A stretch of 64,000 nt of DNA, taken from positions 1 to 64,000 of the forward strand of contig NZ_FPAQ01000010.1 of NCBI RefSeq assembly GCF_900116405.1, in the 5' to 3' direction. Of this stretch, positions 1 through 10,415 are shown piece after piece; positions within the stretch are counted from its first letter, which is position 1; every line of letters starts with the position of its first letter. The notes under the pieces are model-generated. The model worked only from the letters and a program-made list of their open reading frames with translations. It ran no database searches and had not been told where the DNA came from. This stretch comes from Halomonas saccharevitans (GTDB taxonomy: Bacteria; Pseudomonadota; Gammaproteobacteria; Pseudomonadales; Halomonadaceae). Position numbers and translations under genes: made by a program.

Positions 1-326
1 TGGATCAATGGGTACGTCGCCGATTACGCGACGTGATCTGGCGGCAATGGAAGCGCCCGAAGACCCGGCGCCGTAAGCTTCTGGCATTGGGTCTGAATGG
101 CTTTCGGGCGTGGAAATCAGCGGGGAATGGGCGAGGCCCCTGGTGGAATGCCGGTGCCTCGCACATGAATCAGGCCCTCCCCCGGAAGTGGTTCGACTGG
201 CTGGGTCTGATCTCGGTACTCGATACGGTAAGAGGGCTCAATCGTGCTTCGTGAACCGCCGTGGTACGGAACCGTATGCCCGGTGGTGTGGGAGGGCTCC
301 GGGGGCGACCCCGGACCCTACCCGAT
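1..326 (+). mobile_element. 3' end of a group II intron (domains V/VI and end of the intron-encoded protein)
   Basis: After the reverse-transcriptase stop codon (254) comes a compact structured stretch at about 250-326. An ACCGCC/GGTGGT outer helix encloses a TACGG/CCGTA inner helix, which fits domain V. A hairpin of GGGCTCCGGGG type pairing with CCCCGGACCC follows, and the tail CCTACCCGAT (317-326) closely resembles the usual bacterial group II intron 3' end. The intron 5' part lies outside the window. The insertion sits just past the 3' end of the convergently oriented fructokinase gene, a typical intergenic landing site. The exact 3' boundary (about 326) is inferred from the terminal GAT. 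Confidence 0.8.
3..254 (+). CDS. ltrA: Group II intron reverse transcriptase/maturase, C-terminal end (5' truncated by window)
   Basis: The frame is open from base 3 and encodes the last 83 residues of a group II intron-encoded protein. It begins DQWVRRRLRDVIWRQWKRP and continues through KTRRRKLLALGL. This is the basic maturase/thumb-side end (GIIM domain) found after the RT palm in LtrA-like proteins, where W(K/R)QWKRPKTR is a recurrent signature. The family splices its own intron and copies it into DNA targets. The RT catalytic YADD region lies upstream of the window, so activity cannot be judged. The stop codon falls directly before the domain V-like RNA, the normal arrangement. Confidence 0.82.
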   Translation, partial: DQWVRRRLRDVIWRQWKRPKTRRRKLLALGLNGFRAWKSAGNGRGPWWNAGASHMNQALPRKWFDWLGLISVLDTVRGLNRAS

Positions 327-368
327 GCCGGTGGAAACGGCCCGGGGGAGGGTGAACCACGACCGCGA

Positions 369-1337
369 TCAGCGCTCCAGGTCGTCGCGATCCGGCAGGG
401 CGGCGAAGGCCCCGGGGCGGGTCACGGCGTGGGCACCGCAGCGGCTGGCGAAGGCAACCGCGCGGCGCAGCAGGTCTGCGTCCCGATGCCAGGCGCCGTC
501 GGTGGGCGTCGCGACGGCCAGCTCGGCGAGCAGCCCGCCGGTGAAGGCGTCGCCGCCGACCGTGGTGTCCACGGCCGGCACCGCGGGGGGCGTGAACCGC
601 TCGTCCAGCGCGATCGTCTTGAGCAAGATCTCGCCCGGCCCATCGGTGATCACCGCGCACTTCACCCCGGCGGCGAAGCGCTCGGCCAGCCAGCCGTCCC
701 GCGGATGCTCGGCGCGCAGGTCGTCGAGCTCCTCGGTCGAGAGCCGGATCAGGTCGGCGGCATCGAGCAGGCGGGTGACCAGGCTGATGTCGGCGACGCC
801 GCCGGCCCAGAGGCCGTGGCGCAGGTTGGCGTCCACGCTGATCAGGCAGCCGGCGCGGCGCGCCATCTCGGCCATGGCCAGGGTGGTGTCGGCGATCTCG
901 GGCTCGGTCAGGCTGTTGCTGCCAAAATGCACGATGGCCGGCTCGGCGAAGACGCCGGCCGGCAGGTGTTCCAGCCGATAGAGCAGGTCGGCCGCCGGCG
1001 GGCGATAGAACGCGAAGGTGCGCTCGCCCGCGGCGTCGCGATGGACGAAGGCCAGCGCCGTGCGCGCCGCCTCGGTGCGCACCACGCCGGCGGTGTCGAC
1101 GCCGTGGGCGGCCAGCTCCCCGGCGACGAGGTCGCCGAAATGATCCTCGCCGAGCATGCCGAGAAAGCGGCTGGGCACGCCCAGCCTTGCGCAGGCCACG
1201 GCCACGTTGGCCGGGGCGCCGCCGGCATAGGGGGTGAAGACTTCGGGGGTGAAGGCCTCCGGCGTATCGTCGGCGGCGTCCACACGGCTCGAGAGCAGGT
1301 CGACGAGCGCCTCGCCGAAGGCGATCACGGGCGTCAT
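369..1337 (-). CDS. PfkB-family carbohydrate kinase, probable fructokinase
   Basis: This 322-residue ribokinase/PfkB kinase probably phosphorylates fructose to feed the Entner-Doudoroff route encoded next door. An N-terminal GGAPANVAVACARLG segment forms the sugar-binding signature. A C-terminal DTTVGGDAFTGGLL segment is the second PfkB signature and carries the catalytic Asp and anion hole. The ATG at 1337 overlaps the stop of the mutarotase gene by 4 bp, which fixes the start; in-frame sequence upstream is not PfkB-like. It is the last gene of the edd-glk-mutarotase-kinase run. Substrate (fructose rather than 2-keto-3-deoxygluconate or ribose) is inferred from context and from similarity to bacterial fructokinases. 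Confidence 0.85.
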   Translation of the reverse strand: MTPVIAFGEALVDLLSSRVDAADDTPEAFTPEVFTPYAGGAPANVAVACARLGVPSRFLGMLGEDHFGDLVAGELAAHGVDTAGVVRTEAARTALAFVHRDAAGERTFAFYRPPAADLLYRLEHLPAGVFAEPAIVHFGSNSLTEPEIADTTLAMAEMARRAGCLISVDANLRHGLWAGGVADISLVTRLLDAADLIRLSTEELDDLRAEHPRDGWLAERFAAGVKCAVITDGPGEILLKTIALDERFTPPAVPAVDTTVGGDAFTGGLLAELAVATPTDGAWHRDADLLRRAVAFASRCGAHAVTRPGAFAALPDRDDLER

Positions 1338-2221
1338 GACGCGGTGTCCTCGCGGCTCAGGGTGGTGCCCAGCAGGTGCTGGGCGCCGGGCACCAGCCAC
1401 ACCGGGTCGAGGCGCGTATTGGCCGATTCGACGCACAGGAAGTGGCGCGCAGCCTCGGTCGAGGTATCGGCGGGCGGGGTGTCACCGGGGTGCCAGATCA
1501 CCGCCGAGTCGCTGCTCTGGCGGGCGATGCGCAGTCGGCGGGTGCCATCGTCGAGGACGAGTTCGGCATTGCTGCGGTAGATGCGATCCAGGCCGCCGCG
1601 CACGCCGAGCTCGCCCTGCTGGTCGCGCTCGGCGAAGTCGGCCAGCTTGTCCAGGTAGCTGGCACCGGCCAGGCCTTCCACGCGGCAGGCGAAGGCGTCC
1701 TCGACCGCCAGGTAGCTGTGCAGGGCGCCGGTGATCTTCACCGGGGTCTCGCCGACGTGCTCGGTGATCAGCTCCACATGCAGGCGCCGGGCGTTGGCCT
1801 GGATCACCGCGCGGGGCACCAGCTGACCGTGCAGCCGCTCGAGCGGGGAGAGGTGCAGCTCGACGCCCTCCTCGTGCTCGTCCACGGCATCGAGGCGCCA
1901 GTCGGCCTTGCGGGCCGGGCCGTGCATGGGGCCGGAGCGGTCCGGCGACTCGTCGGCTGTGTTCTCGTCGGCGAACCAGGGCCAGCAGAGCGGGATGCCG
2001 CCGCGGATCGCGCCGGACCGCTCCTGGGGCGTCGGGGTGACCCACAGCCAGCCGGCGCTCTCATCGCCTGCGGGGCGGTAATGCAGGACCTGGGCGCCCT
2101 GCAGCGACACCACGAGCTCACCCCAGGCTTCGTTGGCCAGCCAGACCTCACGGCCGGCCCAGTGGGCACGGCGTTGGCCGCGGGTCTCCTCGACCAGCGC
2201 GGCTAGCGATTCGGGAATCAT
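1334..2221 (-). CDS. D-hexose-6-phosphate mutarotase (YeaD-like aldose-1-epimerase fold)
   Basis: This 295-residue galactose-mutarotase-fold protein matches the YeaD group, which interconverts the anomers of hexose 6-phosphates. The RGGIPLCWPWFAD segment near residue 74 and the following MHGPAR are typical of the group, as is the late segment DTSTEAARHFLCVESA. It starts 16 bp after the glucokinase stop and overlaps the kinase gene downstream by 4 bp, so all are surely cotranscribed. Its likely job is to supply the right glucose-6-phosphate anomer between glucokinase and the dehydrogenase that feeds Edd. No signal peptide is visible, so it is cytoplasmic. Confidence 0.85.
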   Translation of the reverse strand: MIPESLAALVEETRGQRRAHWAGREVWLANEAWGELVVSLQGAQVLHYRPAGDESAGWLWVTPTPQERSGAIRGGIPLCWPWFADENTADESPDRSGPMHGPARKADWRLDAVDEHEEGVELHLSPLERLHGQLVPRAVIQANARRLHVELITEHVGETPVKITGALHSYLAVEDAFACRVEGLAGASYLDKLADFAERDQQGELGVRGGLDRIYRSNAELVLDDGTRRLRIARQSSDSAVIWHPGDTPPADTSTEAARHFLCVESANTRLDPVWLVPGAQHLLGTTLSREDTAS

Positions 2222-2237
2222 GCGACCTCCTTGATGG

Positions 2238-3221
2238 TCATTCGATCTCTGGATGGTGCAGGGCCTCGGCGGCGCCCAGCAGGCCCGTCCAGGGGTCGGT
2301 GACCACCTGGACGGGGATCCGGCCGGCGTAGACGGCCATGCGCCCCTTGGCGGCGAAGGCCTCGAGGAAGCGGCTCTGTGGGAGCCACTCGAGCAGGCGG
2401 GGCAGGATACCGCCGCACAGAGTGACGCCGCCGCGGGCTCCTAGGGTAAGCGCGGCATCGCCACTGACGTCGCCGAGGATCTTCAGAAAACGCAGCAGGG
2501 TATCACGGGCCCCGCCGTCGCCGCTGCCGGCCGCCGCGGTGACCTCGGCGGGCGACTGGCAGTGCGGGGCGATGCCCTCCAGGGCGCAGTGGGCGAGGTA
2601 GAGCTCCACAAGCCCCGGCCCGGAGAGCAGGCGCTCCACCGAGACGCGGCCGTAGCGCTGGCGGAAGTGCTCCAGCAGCGCCCGCTCGCGGGCATCGGTG
2701 GCGGCGAAGGCGGCGTGGCCGCCTTCGCTTGGCAGTGGGAGCCAGCGCCTGCGACCGTCGCCCCGGCCTGCCGGCAGCAGGCCGGCCATGCCGAGGCCGG
2801 TGCCGGGGCCGATCACCAGGCGCAACCCCCGGGGGGCGGCCTCGCCGGCCTGGAGGACGACGCGGTGCGCCTCACCCACGTGGGGCAGGCCGAGGGCCTG
2901 GGCGATGAAGTCGTTGATCAGCCTGAGGTGGGTAAGCCCCAGCGCCTGGCGAAGCTCGCCCCGGGTAACGTCCCAGTCGAGGTTGGTCAGGGTGAGCCGT
3001 TCGCCGTCGAGCGGGCCGGCGACGGCCAGGCAGGCCTCGCGGGGGGCGGCGTCGCCCGTCGCCCCGGCCCGCGCCAGGTAGTCGTGGATCGCCGCGATCG
3101 GGTCGGGGTAGTCGGCACAGGGCAGGCGCTGGATCGCGCGGGGGGCGACGGCGCCCGGCGTCACCAGCGCGAAGCGGGCGTGGGTGCCGCCGATATCGCC
3201 GATCAGGGCCGGTCTTGTCAT
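2238..3221 (-). CDS. glk: Glucokinase
   Basis: This 327-residue bacterial glucokinase of the E. coli Glk type makes glucose 6-phosphate from glucose and ATP. The N-terminal phosphate-1 motif GDIGGTHARFAL, the RLINDFIAQALGL segment and IGPGTGLGMAGL (adenosine/phosphate-2 region) are all present. I chose the ATG at 3221 because the family begins only a few residues before GDIGGT; the open frame runs about 120 codons further upstream, but that sequence is the antisense of edd and looks random. It lies between edd (166 bp upstream) and the mutarotase gene, consistent with a glucose-catabolic operon. Confidence 0.92.
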   Translation of the reverse strand: MTRPALIGDIGGTHARFALVTPGAVAPRAIQRLPCADYPDPIAAIHDYLARAGATGDAAPREACLAVAGPLDGERLTLTNLDWDVTRGELRQALGLTHLRLINDFIAQALGLPHVGEAHRVVLQAGEAAPRGLRLVIGPGTGLGMAGLLPAGRGDGRRRWLPLPSEGGHAAFAATDARERALLEHFRQRYGRVSVERLLSGPGLVELYLAHCALEGIAPHCQSPAEVTAAAGSGDGGARDTLLRFLKILGDVSGDAALTLGARGGVTLCGGILPRLLEWLPQSRFLEAFAAKGRMAVYAGRIPVQVVTDPWTGLLGAAEALHHPEIE

Positions 3222-3270
3222 CGTCACTACGTCCCGACTAGTTAGTGGGCTGAATTTCTCGAAGCCTTTT

Positions 3271-3365
3271 CCGGCGACAAGCCTGCGAGGGGGCGCTGTA
3301 AACCCCTCCCTGGGCGCTACCGACGCCATCCCTGGCGTAGGACCCCCTCTATGGCTTTGTCTCCG
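3271..3365. repeat. Intergenic long imperfect inverted repeat
   Basis: Between edd and glk, the left arm CCGGCGACAAGCCTGCGAG (from 3271, followed by a G run) is mirrored by the right arm CCCCCTCtatGGCTTTGTC ending in TCCGG at 3365. Inside are two smaller dyads (GGGCGC...CCCTGGGCGC and GACGCCATCCCTGGCGT). The arrangement resembles REP/BIME-like intergenic repeats found in several copies in related genomes, but no second copy was found in this window. Confidence 0.45.
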
Positions 3366-3387
3366 GCGCTTCTCACCGCGGCCGGTC

Positions 3388-5274
<1,887 letters not shown>

Positions 5275-5298
5275 GGTGCACCTCGGCTGTGTTGACTT

Positions 5299-5314
5299 TT
5301 GGTAATTTTACCAA
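5299..5314. promoter_or_regulatory. Palindromic operator candidate upstream of edd
   Basis: TTGGTAA-TT-TTACCAA is a 16-bp near-perfect inverted repeat 25 bp before the edd start codon. The edd/glk promoters of pseudomonads and relatives are controlled by HexR (RpiR family), which binds TTGTAAT/ATTACAA-like palindromes, and this site has the same architecture. Assignment to HexR is inference; another sugar regulator is possible. Confidence 0.5.
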
Positions 5315-5376
5315 TAATGGCGGCGGGATTTCGCCTATTCAGGCCGCCATTCCGCCTATTTTGTGGTTTTTCTACC

Positions 5377-6771
5377 TCACAACCCCAGCAGCTTGAGCAG
5401 CCAGCGCCGATGGGGCGGATTCAGCAGCCCGATGGCGCTTCGCCGCGACTGGACGAAAACGCTGCGCTGGTGACTGAAGCGCAGGAAGCCGGCCTCGCCG
5501 TGGTAGGCGCCCATGCCGCTCTCGCCCACGCCGCCGAAGGGCAGGCCGGGTACGGCGCTGTGCCACAGGGTGTCGTTGAAGACCACGCCGCCGGACTGGG
5601 TCTCCTCCATCAGCCGTCGGCGCCGCGCCGGGTCGTCGGTGAAGGCGTAGAGCGCCAGTGGCCGCGGGCCCTGGGCGACCCGGGCCAGGGCAGCATCGAA
5701 GTCGCGCAGGCCGATCACCGGCAGCCAGGGACCGAAGATCTCTTCGCGCATGATCGAAAGGCTCGCGGTGGGATCGATCACCAGGGTCGGCGGCAGCTTC
5801 ATCCCCCGGCTGAACTCCAGGCGCTCGCCGAACTCGATCACCCGGCAGCCGTGGTTGCGGGCCTCGGTGAGCATCGCCTCGAGCCGGGCCCGCGCCGCCT
5901 CGCCGGGCACCGCCGAATAGTCGTCGCTAGCCGTGCCCTGGGGATAGAACGCCGTGATCGCCTCGCGCAGCGCCTCGACGAAGGCCGGCAGGCGCGCGGC
6001 ATCGATCAGCACGTGATCGGGGGCGATGCAGGTCTGGCCGGCGTTGAGCCACTTGCCGAAGGCGATGCGACGGGCGGCGTGGCTCAGGTCGGCGTCATCG
6101 GCGACGATGGCCGGCGTCTTGCCGCCGAGCTCCAGAGTGACCGGCGTCAGCCGCTCGGCAGCGACGCTCGCCACCTGGCGCCCGATCGACGCCGGTCCGG
6201 TGAAGAGGAGGTGGTCGAAGGGCAGGGCGGCGAAGGCGCGACCGACCTCGGCGTCGCCTTCGATCACGGTCAGCTCCGCGGGGTCGAAGTAGCGCGCCAC
6301 CAGTCGTGCCATCAGCGCGGCGGTGGTGGAGGCGTGCTCGCTGGGCTTGATCATCACCCGGTTGCCGGCGGCCAGCGCGTCCATCGCCGGCAGCAGCGCC
6401 AGCTGCCAGGGATAGTTGGCCGGGGCGATGATGCCCACCACGCCCAGCGGCTGGCGATGCACGCGCGCTCGGGCGGGCGCCAGGCGCCAGGGCACGGCCG
6501 TCCGGCGGGGCTTCATCCAGCGCCTGAGGCGGCGGCGGGCATGGCGCACGGCCTGCAGCAGGGTGGCGATCTCCGCCAGGCGCGTCTCGGCCTCGGCGCG
6601 ATGACCGAAGTCCTGGCGGATCGCGCGAACGATCTCGTCACGATGGTGGCGGGTCATGGTCGAAAGCCGCTTGAGGCGGTCACGTCGAACCGCCGCCGAG
6701 GGGTAGGGCTCGGCGGTGAAGGCGTGGCGCTGCTGTTCCAGGCGCGCCTGCAGTGCGCGGGCGTCGGCCAT
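5377..6771 (-). CDS. Coniferyl-aldehyde-type aldehyde dehydrogenase
   Basis: This 464-residue NAD(P)-dependent aldehyde dehydrogenase belongs to the coniferyl-aldehyde/fatty-aldehyde branch. The sequence shows APANYPWQLALLPAMDALAAG (cofactor site), FTGPASIGRQV (glycine loop), the catalytic Glu in LELGGKTPAIV and the catalytic Cys in WLNAGQTCIAPD. The C-terminal GGVGESGMGAYHGEAGFLRFSH is characteristic of the branch. The ATG at 6771 follows a GGAGAC ribosome site; upstream in-frame codons are not family-like. It lies upstream of edd on the same strand, separated by about 100 bp containing the operator candidate, so it may be an independent unit. True substrate unknown. Confidence 0.88.
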   Translation of the reverse strand: MADARALQARLEQQRHAFTAEPYPSAAVRRDRLKRLSTMTRHHRDEIVRAIRQDFGHRAEAETRLAEIATLLQAVRHARRRLRRWMKPRRTAVPWRLAPARARVHRQPLGVVGIIAPANYPWQLALLPAMDALAAGNRVMIKPSEHASTTAALMARLVARYFDPAELTVIEGDAEVGRAFAALPFDHLLFTGPASIGRQVASVAAERLTPVTLELGGKTPAIVADDADLSHAARRIAFGKWLNAGQTCIAPDHVLIDAARLPAFVEALREAITAFYPQGTASDDYSAVPGEAARARLEAMLTEARNHGCRVIEFGERLEFSRGMKLPPTLVIDPTASLSIMREEIFGPWLPVIGLRDFDAALARVAQGPRPLALYAFTDDPARRRRLMEETQSGGVVFNDTLWHSAVPGLPFGGVGESGMGAYHGEAGFLRFSHQRSVFVQSRRSAIGLLNPPHRRWLLKLLGL

Positions 6772-6889
6772 GCGCGTCTCCCTGTCAGTGATGGCGGTGA
6801 GTGGTGGCATCGGGGGGTGGGTCTGCGCACAATGTAGGCGCAATGCCGGTGGCTTGTCAGCCGCCGGCCCCTCTTCCCCGGGAGGCCTC

Positions 6890-8023
6890 ATGCCGGAACT
6901 GGTCCTTAGCGAAGCGTCTGCCATCGAGGCGGTGCCGGCGGCGCGCTGGAACGCCCTGGTCGACGACGATCACCCCTTCCTGCGCCACGAGTTCCTGCAT
7001 GCCCTGGAGGCCAGCGGCGCGGCGAGCCCGGCCACGGGCTGGGTGCCGCGTCACCTGACCCTCTGGCAGGGCGAGGCGCTGGTCGGGATCCTGCCCCATT
7101 ATCACAAGCTTCACTCCTACGGGGAGTACGTCTTCGACTGGAGCTGGGCCGAGGCCTGGGAGCGCGCCGGCGGCGACTACTATCCCAAGGGGCTGGCGGC
7201 GATTCCCTTCACTCCGGCGCCGGGGCCGCGCCTCGCCCTGGCGTCCCATGTCGATCCCCTGGCCGCGCGTCGGCTGCTGGCCCGGGCCTGGGAGGGGGGA
7301 GATCTCTCGAGTTGGCACCTGCTGTTCGCCGAGGAGGCCGAGGTGACGGCCTGGCGGGAGGCACGCCCCGAGCTGCTCGCGCGTCGGGGGGTGCAGTTCC
7401 AGTGGCAGGATCGCGGCTATGGCGACTTCGAGGGATTTCTCGCCGCGCTGACCGCCAAGCGGCGCAAGGCGATCCGCCGCGAGCGGCGCCTGGTAGCCGA
7501 GCAGGGCCTCACCCTGCATCGCCTGGAGGGGGAGGCTATCGACGCGGCGGCCATGGCACACTTCTTTCGCTGCTACGAGATCACCTATCTGGAGCGCGGC
7601 CGCCACGGCTATCTCGGCCTCGACTTTTTCGAGCGGCTGCGCCGCACCTTGCCGGAGTCGCTGCTGCTGATCCAGGCGCGTCTCGAGGGCCAGCCGGTGG
7701 CCGCCGCGCTCTGCCTGCAGGGCACGCGCACCCTCTACGGACGCTACTGGGGCAGCGAGGTGGTCGCCGACTGCCTGCACTTCGAGGCCTGCTACTACCA
7801 GGGCATCGAGCACTGCCTGGCGCGGGGGCTGACCCTCTTCGATCCCGGCACCCAGGGCGAGCACAAGCTTGCCCGGGGCTTCGCGCCGCGTCGGCTCACC
7901 TCGCTGCACCACATCGCCGACCCGCGGCTGCGCGACGGCGTCGCGCGCTTCTGTGCCGAGGAGCGGCGCCACGTCGAGGCCTACGTCGCCGCAGCCGAGG
8001 CGGCGCTGCCGTTTCGTAGCTAA
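6890..8023 (+). CDS. GNAT-fold peptidoglycan-type N-acyltransferase (COG3146)
   Basis: This 377-residue protein belongs to the group of uncharacterised large GNAT-fold proteins (COG3146, FemAB-like). Recognisable segments are HPFLRHEFLHALEASG near the start, the conserved core SYGEYVFDWSWAEAWERAG, and the late DPGTQGEHKLARGFAP motif, which is diagnostic of the family. The start ATG follows GGAGGCCTC. It is divergent from the aldehyde dehydrogenase gene (118 bp between starts). No biochemical role is established; the fold suggests transfer of an acyl or aminoacyl group. Confidence 0.8.
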   Translation: MPELVLSEASAIEAVPAARWNALVDDDHPFLRHEFLHALEASGAASPATGWVPRHLTLWQGEALVGILPHYHKLHSYGEYVFDWSWAEAWERAGGDYYPKGLAAIPFTPAPGPRLALASHVDPLAARRLLARAWEGGDLSSWHLLFAEEAEVTAWREARPELLARRGVQFQWQDRGYGDFEGFLAALTAKRRKAIRRERRLVAEQGLTLHRLEGEAIDAAAMAHFFRCYEITYLERGRHGYLGLDFFERLRRTLPESLLLIQARLEGQPVAAALCLQGTRTLYGRYWGSEVVADCLHFEACYYQGIEHCLARGLTLFDPGTQGEHKLARGFAPRRLTSLHHIADPRLRDGVARFCAEERRHVEAYVAAAEAALPFRS

Positions 8024-8056
8024 TTCTGGAAGACTGCTATACTCAACCCTGTTTGT

Positions 8057-8089
8057 AATCAAGATGTATCAAAGTGTTACATCGTGATT
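8057..8089. promoter_or_regulatory. Long dyad upstream of the sigma54 activator gene
   Basis: AATCAAGATGTA (8057-8068) and TACATCGTGATT (8078-8089) are inverted copies matching at 11 of 12 positions around a 9-nt centre. The centre and right arm contain AAAGTGTTAC, the reverse of GTAACACTTT, which is close to the GTNACACTTTTCC words found before the amyloid operon. No T-run follows, so an operator, possibly autoregulatory, is favoured over a terminator. Confidence 0.45.
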
Positions 8090-8132
8090 CATTGATATGG
8101 GTGACATGCCAGGGGTTGGCGTCGTTTTGCGT

Positions 8133-8159
8133 GCACCAGAGAACCGGGCACCAGAGAAC
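8133..8159 (+). repeat. Short direct repeat GCACCAGAGAAC x2
   Basis: GCACCAGAGAAC occurs at 8133-8144 and 8148-8159 (15-bp period) in the 236-bp leader of the activator gene. It may be a binding site or chance; nothing else in the leader explains it. Confidence 0.35.
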
Positions 8160-8259
8160 GACGCAGAGCCCGGCAAGAACCTCCATCAGGCGCACAGGCT
8201 CTGCCACCAACAACGTCCTTTACGACGGCTCGCCGCCGATTAAGGAGGGATGAAGCGTA

Positions 8260-9645
<1,386 letters not shown>

Positions 9646-9699
9646 CCGCTCCCGACGTAATTATCCTGCCCACACCCCCCCCTGATAGCTCTCAGCGCT

Positions 9700-9730
9700 G
9701 CCTGACTGGCCTCCAGTCAGGCATTTTTCT
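9700..9730 (+). terminator. Rho-independent terminator after the activator gene
   Basis: GCCTGACTGG (9700-9709), a 3-nt loop and CCAGTCAGGC (9713-9722) form a perfect 10-bp stem followed by ATTTTTCT. It separates the activator from the sigma54-driven operon. Confidence 0.9.
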
Positions 9731-9769
9731 GTCTTCAACGATCGGATTCGGTACCAGCAGTTCAACACT

Positions 9770-9882
9770 GTGACACTTTTCCAACAGCAGATAACTCACT
9801 GAATAGTCATTCCTTTTAGCGAACGCGAGCACCGGGAAATCTGTTTTAGATTCGCCTTGTTAACTTCAAGTTACACTTTTCC
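9770..9882 (+). promoter_or_regulatory. Paired upstream activator sites GTNACACTTTTCC
   Basis: GTGACACTTTTCC (9770-9782) and GTTACACTTTTCC (9870-9882) match at 12 of 13 bases and lie exactly 100 bp apart. They end 147 and 47 bp before the -24 element, a normal position for enhancer sites of sigma54 activators. The second copy overlaps the dyad AACTTcAAGTT (9862-9872). The activator encoded upstream is the obvious candidate binder. The 345-bp gap 9646-9990 holds only these sites, the terminator and the promoter. Confidence 0.55.
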
Positions 9883-9928
9883 GCAGGGGTAAAAATAAAT
9901 ATCCAACAAAAACAGGTATTTAAATACT

Positions 9929-9944
9929 TGGCATGGCGATTGCT
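9929..9944 (+). promoter_or_regulatory. Sigma54 (-24/-12) promoter of the amyloid operon
   Basis: TTGGCATGGCGATTGCT (9928-9944) fits the RpoN consensus TGGCAYG-N4-TTGCW. The invariant GG (9930-9931) and GC (9942-9943) are separated by exactly 10 bp. Transcription would start near 9955, about 35 bp before the first ATG (9991). Its location directly after a sigma54 activator gene strongly supports function. Confidence 0.88.
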
Positions 9945-9990
9945 CTAATTTTAGTAACCAAGAGTCACGAGATGTTACGGAGACGCCGCC

Positions 9991-10413
9991 ATGCAACCGA
10001 CCGCCATCGCACCGCGCCATCAGGCAGGCCATCGCGCCGGCGGTCACCGTCTCCTTGGCGACGCTTCACTGAAGCGGGTGGCGATGGTGGGCCTGCTGGC
10101 AGCGGGCTTGGCCGTCACCCAGATCGCCCAGGCAAGCGATGCGGCAACTCAAGCCGATGGATCAGCAGCAGGGATATTTGGCGTCACCGGCATGCACCTG
10201 GGCGAGAGCCTGGATGACAGCTCTCTCGCCTCGATCCGCGGTCGCTACGTCGATGCTCGGGCGCTGGAGGAAGGGGGCGCAGGTTTCGTCATTCTCTGGG
10301 ATGAGCGTCCTGGCAAGGGAACCGGCAGCGATGGCCAGGGGGCTAGAAGGTCCATATCGACCGGGCTTGGCAATCATCAGAGCACCACGGTGACAACCGG
10401 GCGGGGAGAATAG
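9991..10413 (+). CDS. Small exported protein, first gene of fap-like operon
   Basis: This 140-residue protein is not assigned to any family I recognise. A basic N-terminus is followed by a hydrophobic segment (about 30-46) ending TQIAQASD, a likely Sec signal peptide. Residues 74-88, LDDSSLASIRGRYVD, are almost the same as LSDSELRQMRGRFVD in the protein encoded at 13695-14492; both resemble leader motifs cut by C39 peptidases, and a C39 peptidase is encoded in this operon. The rest is Gly-rich and polar. The start has ACGGAG 8 bp upstream and lies 47 bp after the sigma54 -12 element. The next gene begins 2 bp after its stop. It could replace FapA as a chaperone, or act as an accessory fibre component; both are guesses. 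Confidence 0.7.
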   Translation: MQPTAIAPRHQAGHRAGGHRLLGDASLKRVAMVGLLAAGLAVTQIAQASDAATQADGSAAGIFGVTGMHLGESLDDSSLASIRGRYVDARALEEGGAGFVILWDERPGKGTGSDGQGARRSISTGLGNHQSTTVTTGRGE

Positions 10414-10415
10414 CC

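Noticed and set aside
9933-10217. Alternative first ORF starting at the sigma54 promoter
   Set aside because: Its start codon lies inside the -24/-12 element, so it would not be transcribed; the frame at 9991 has the signal peptide and ribosome site.
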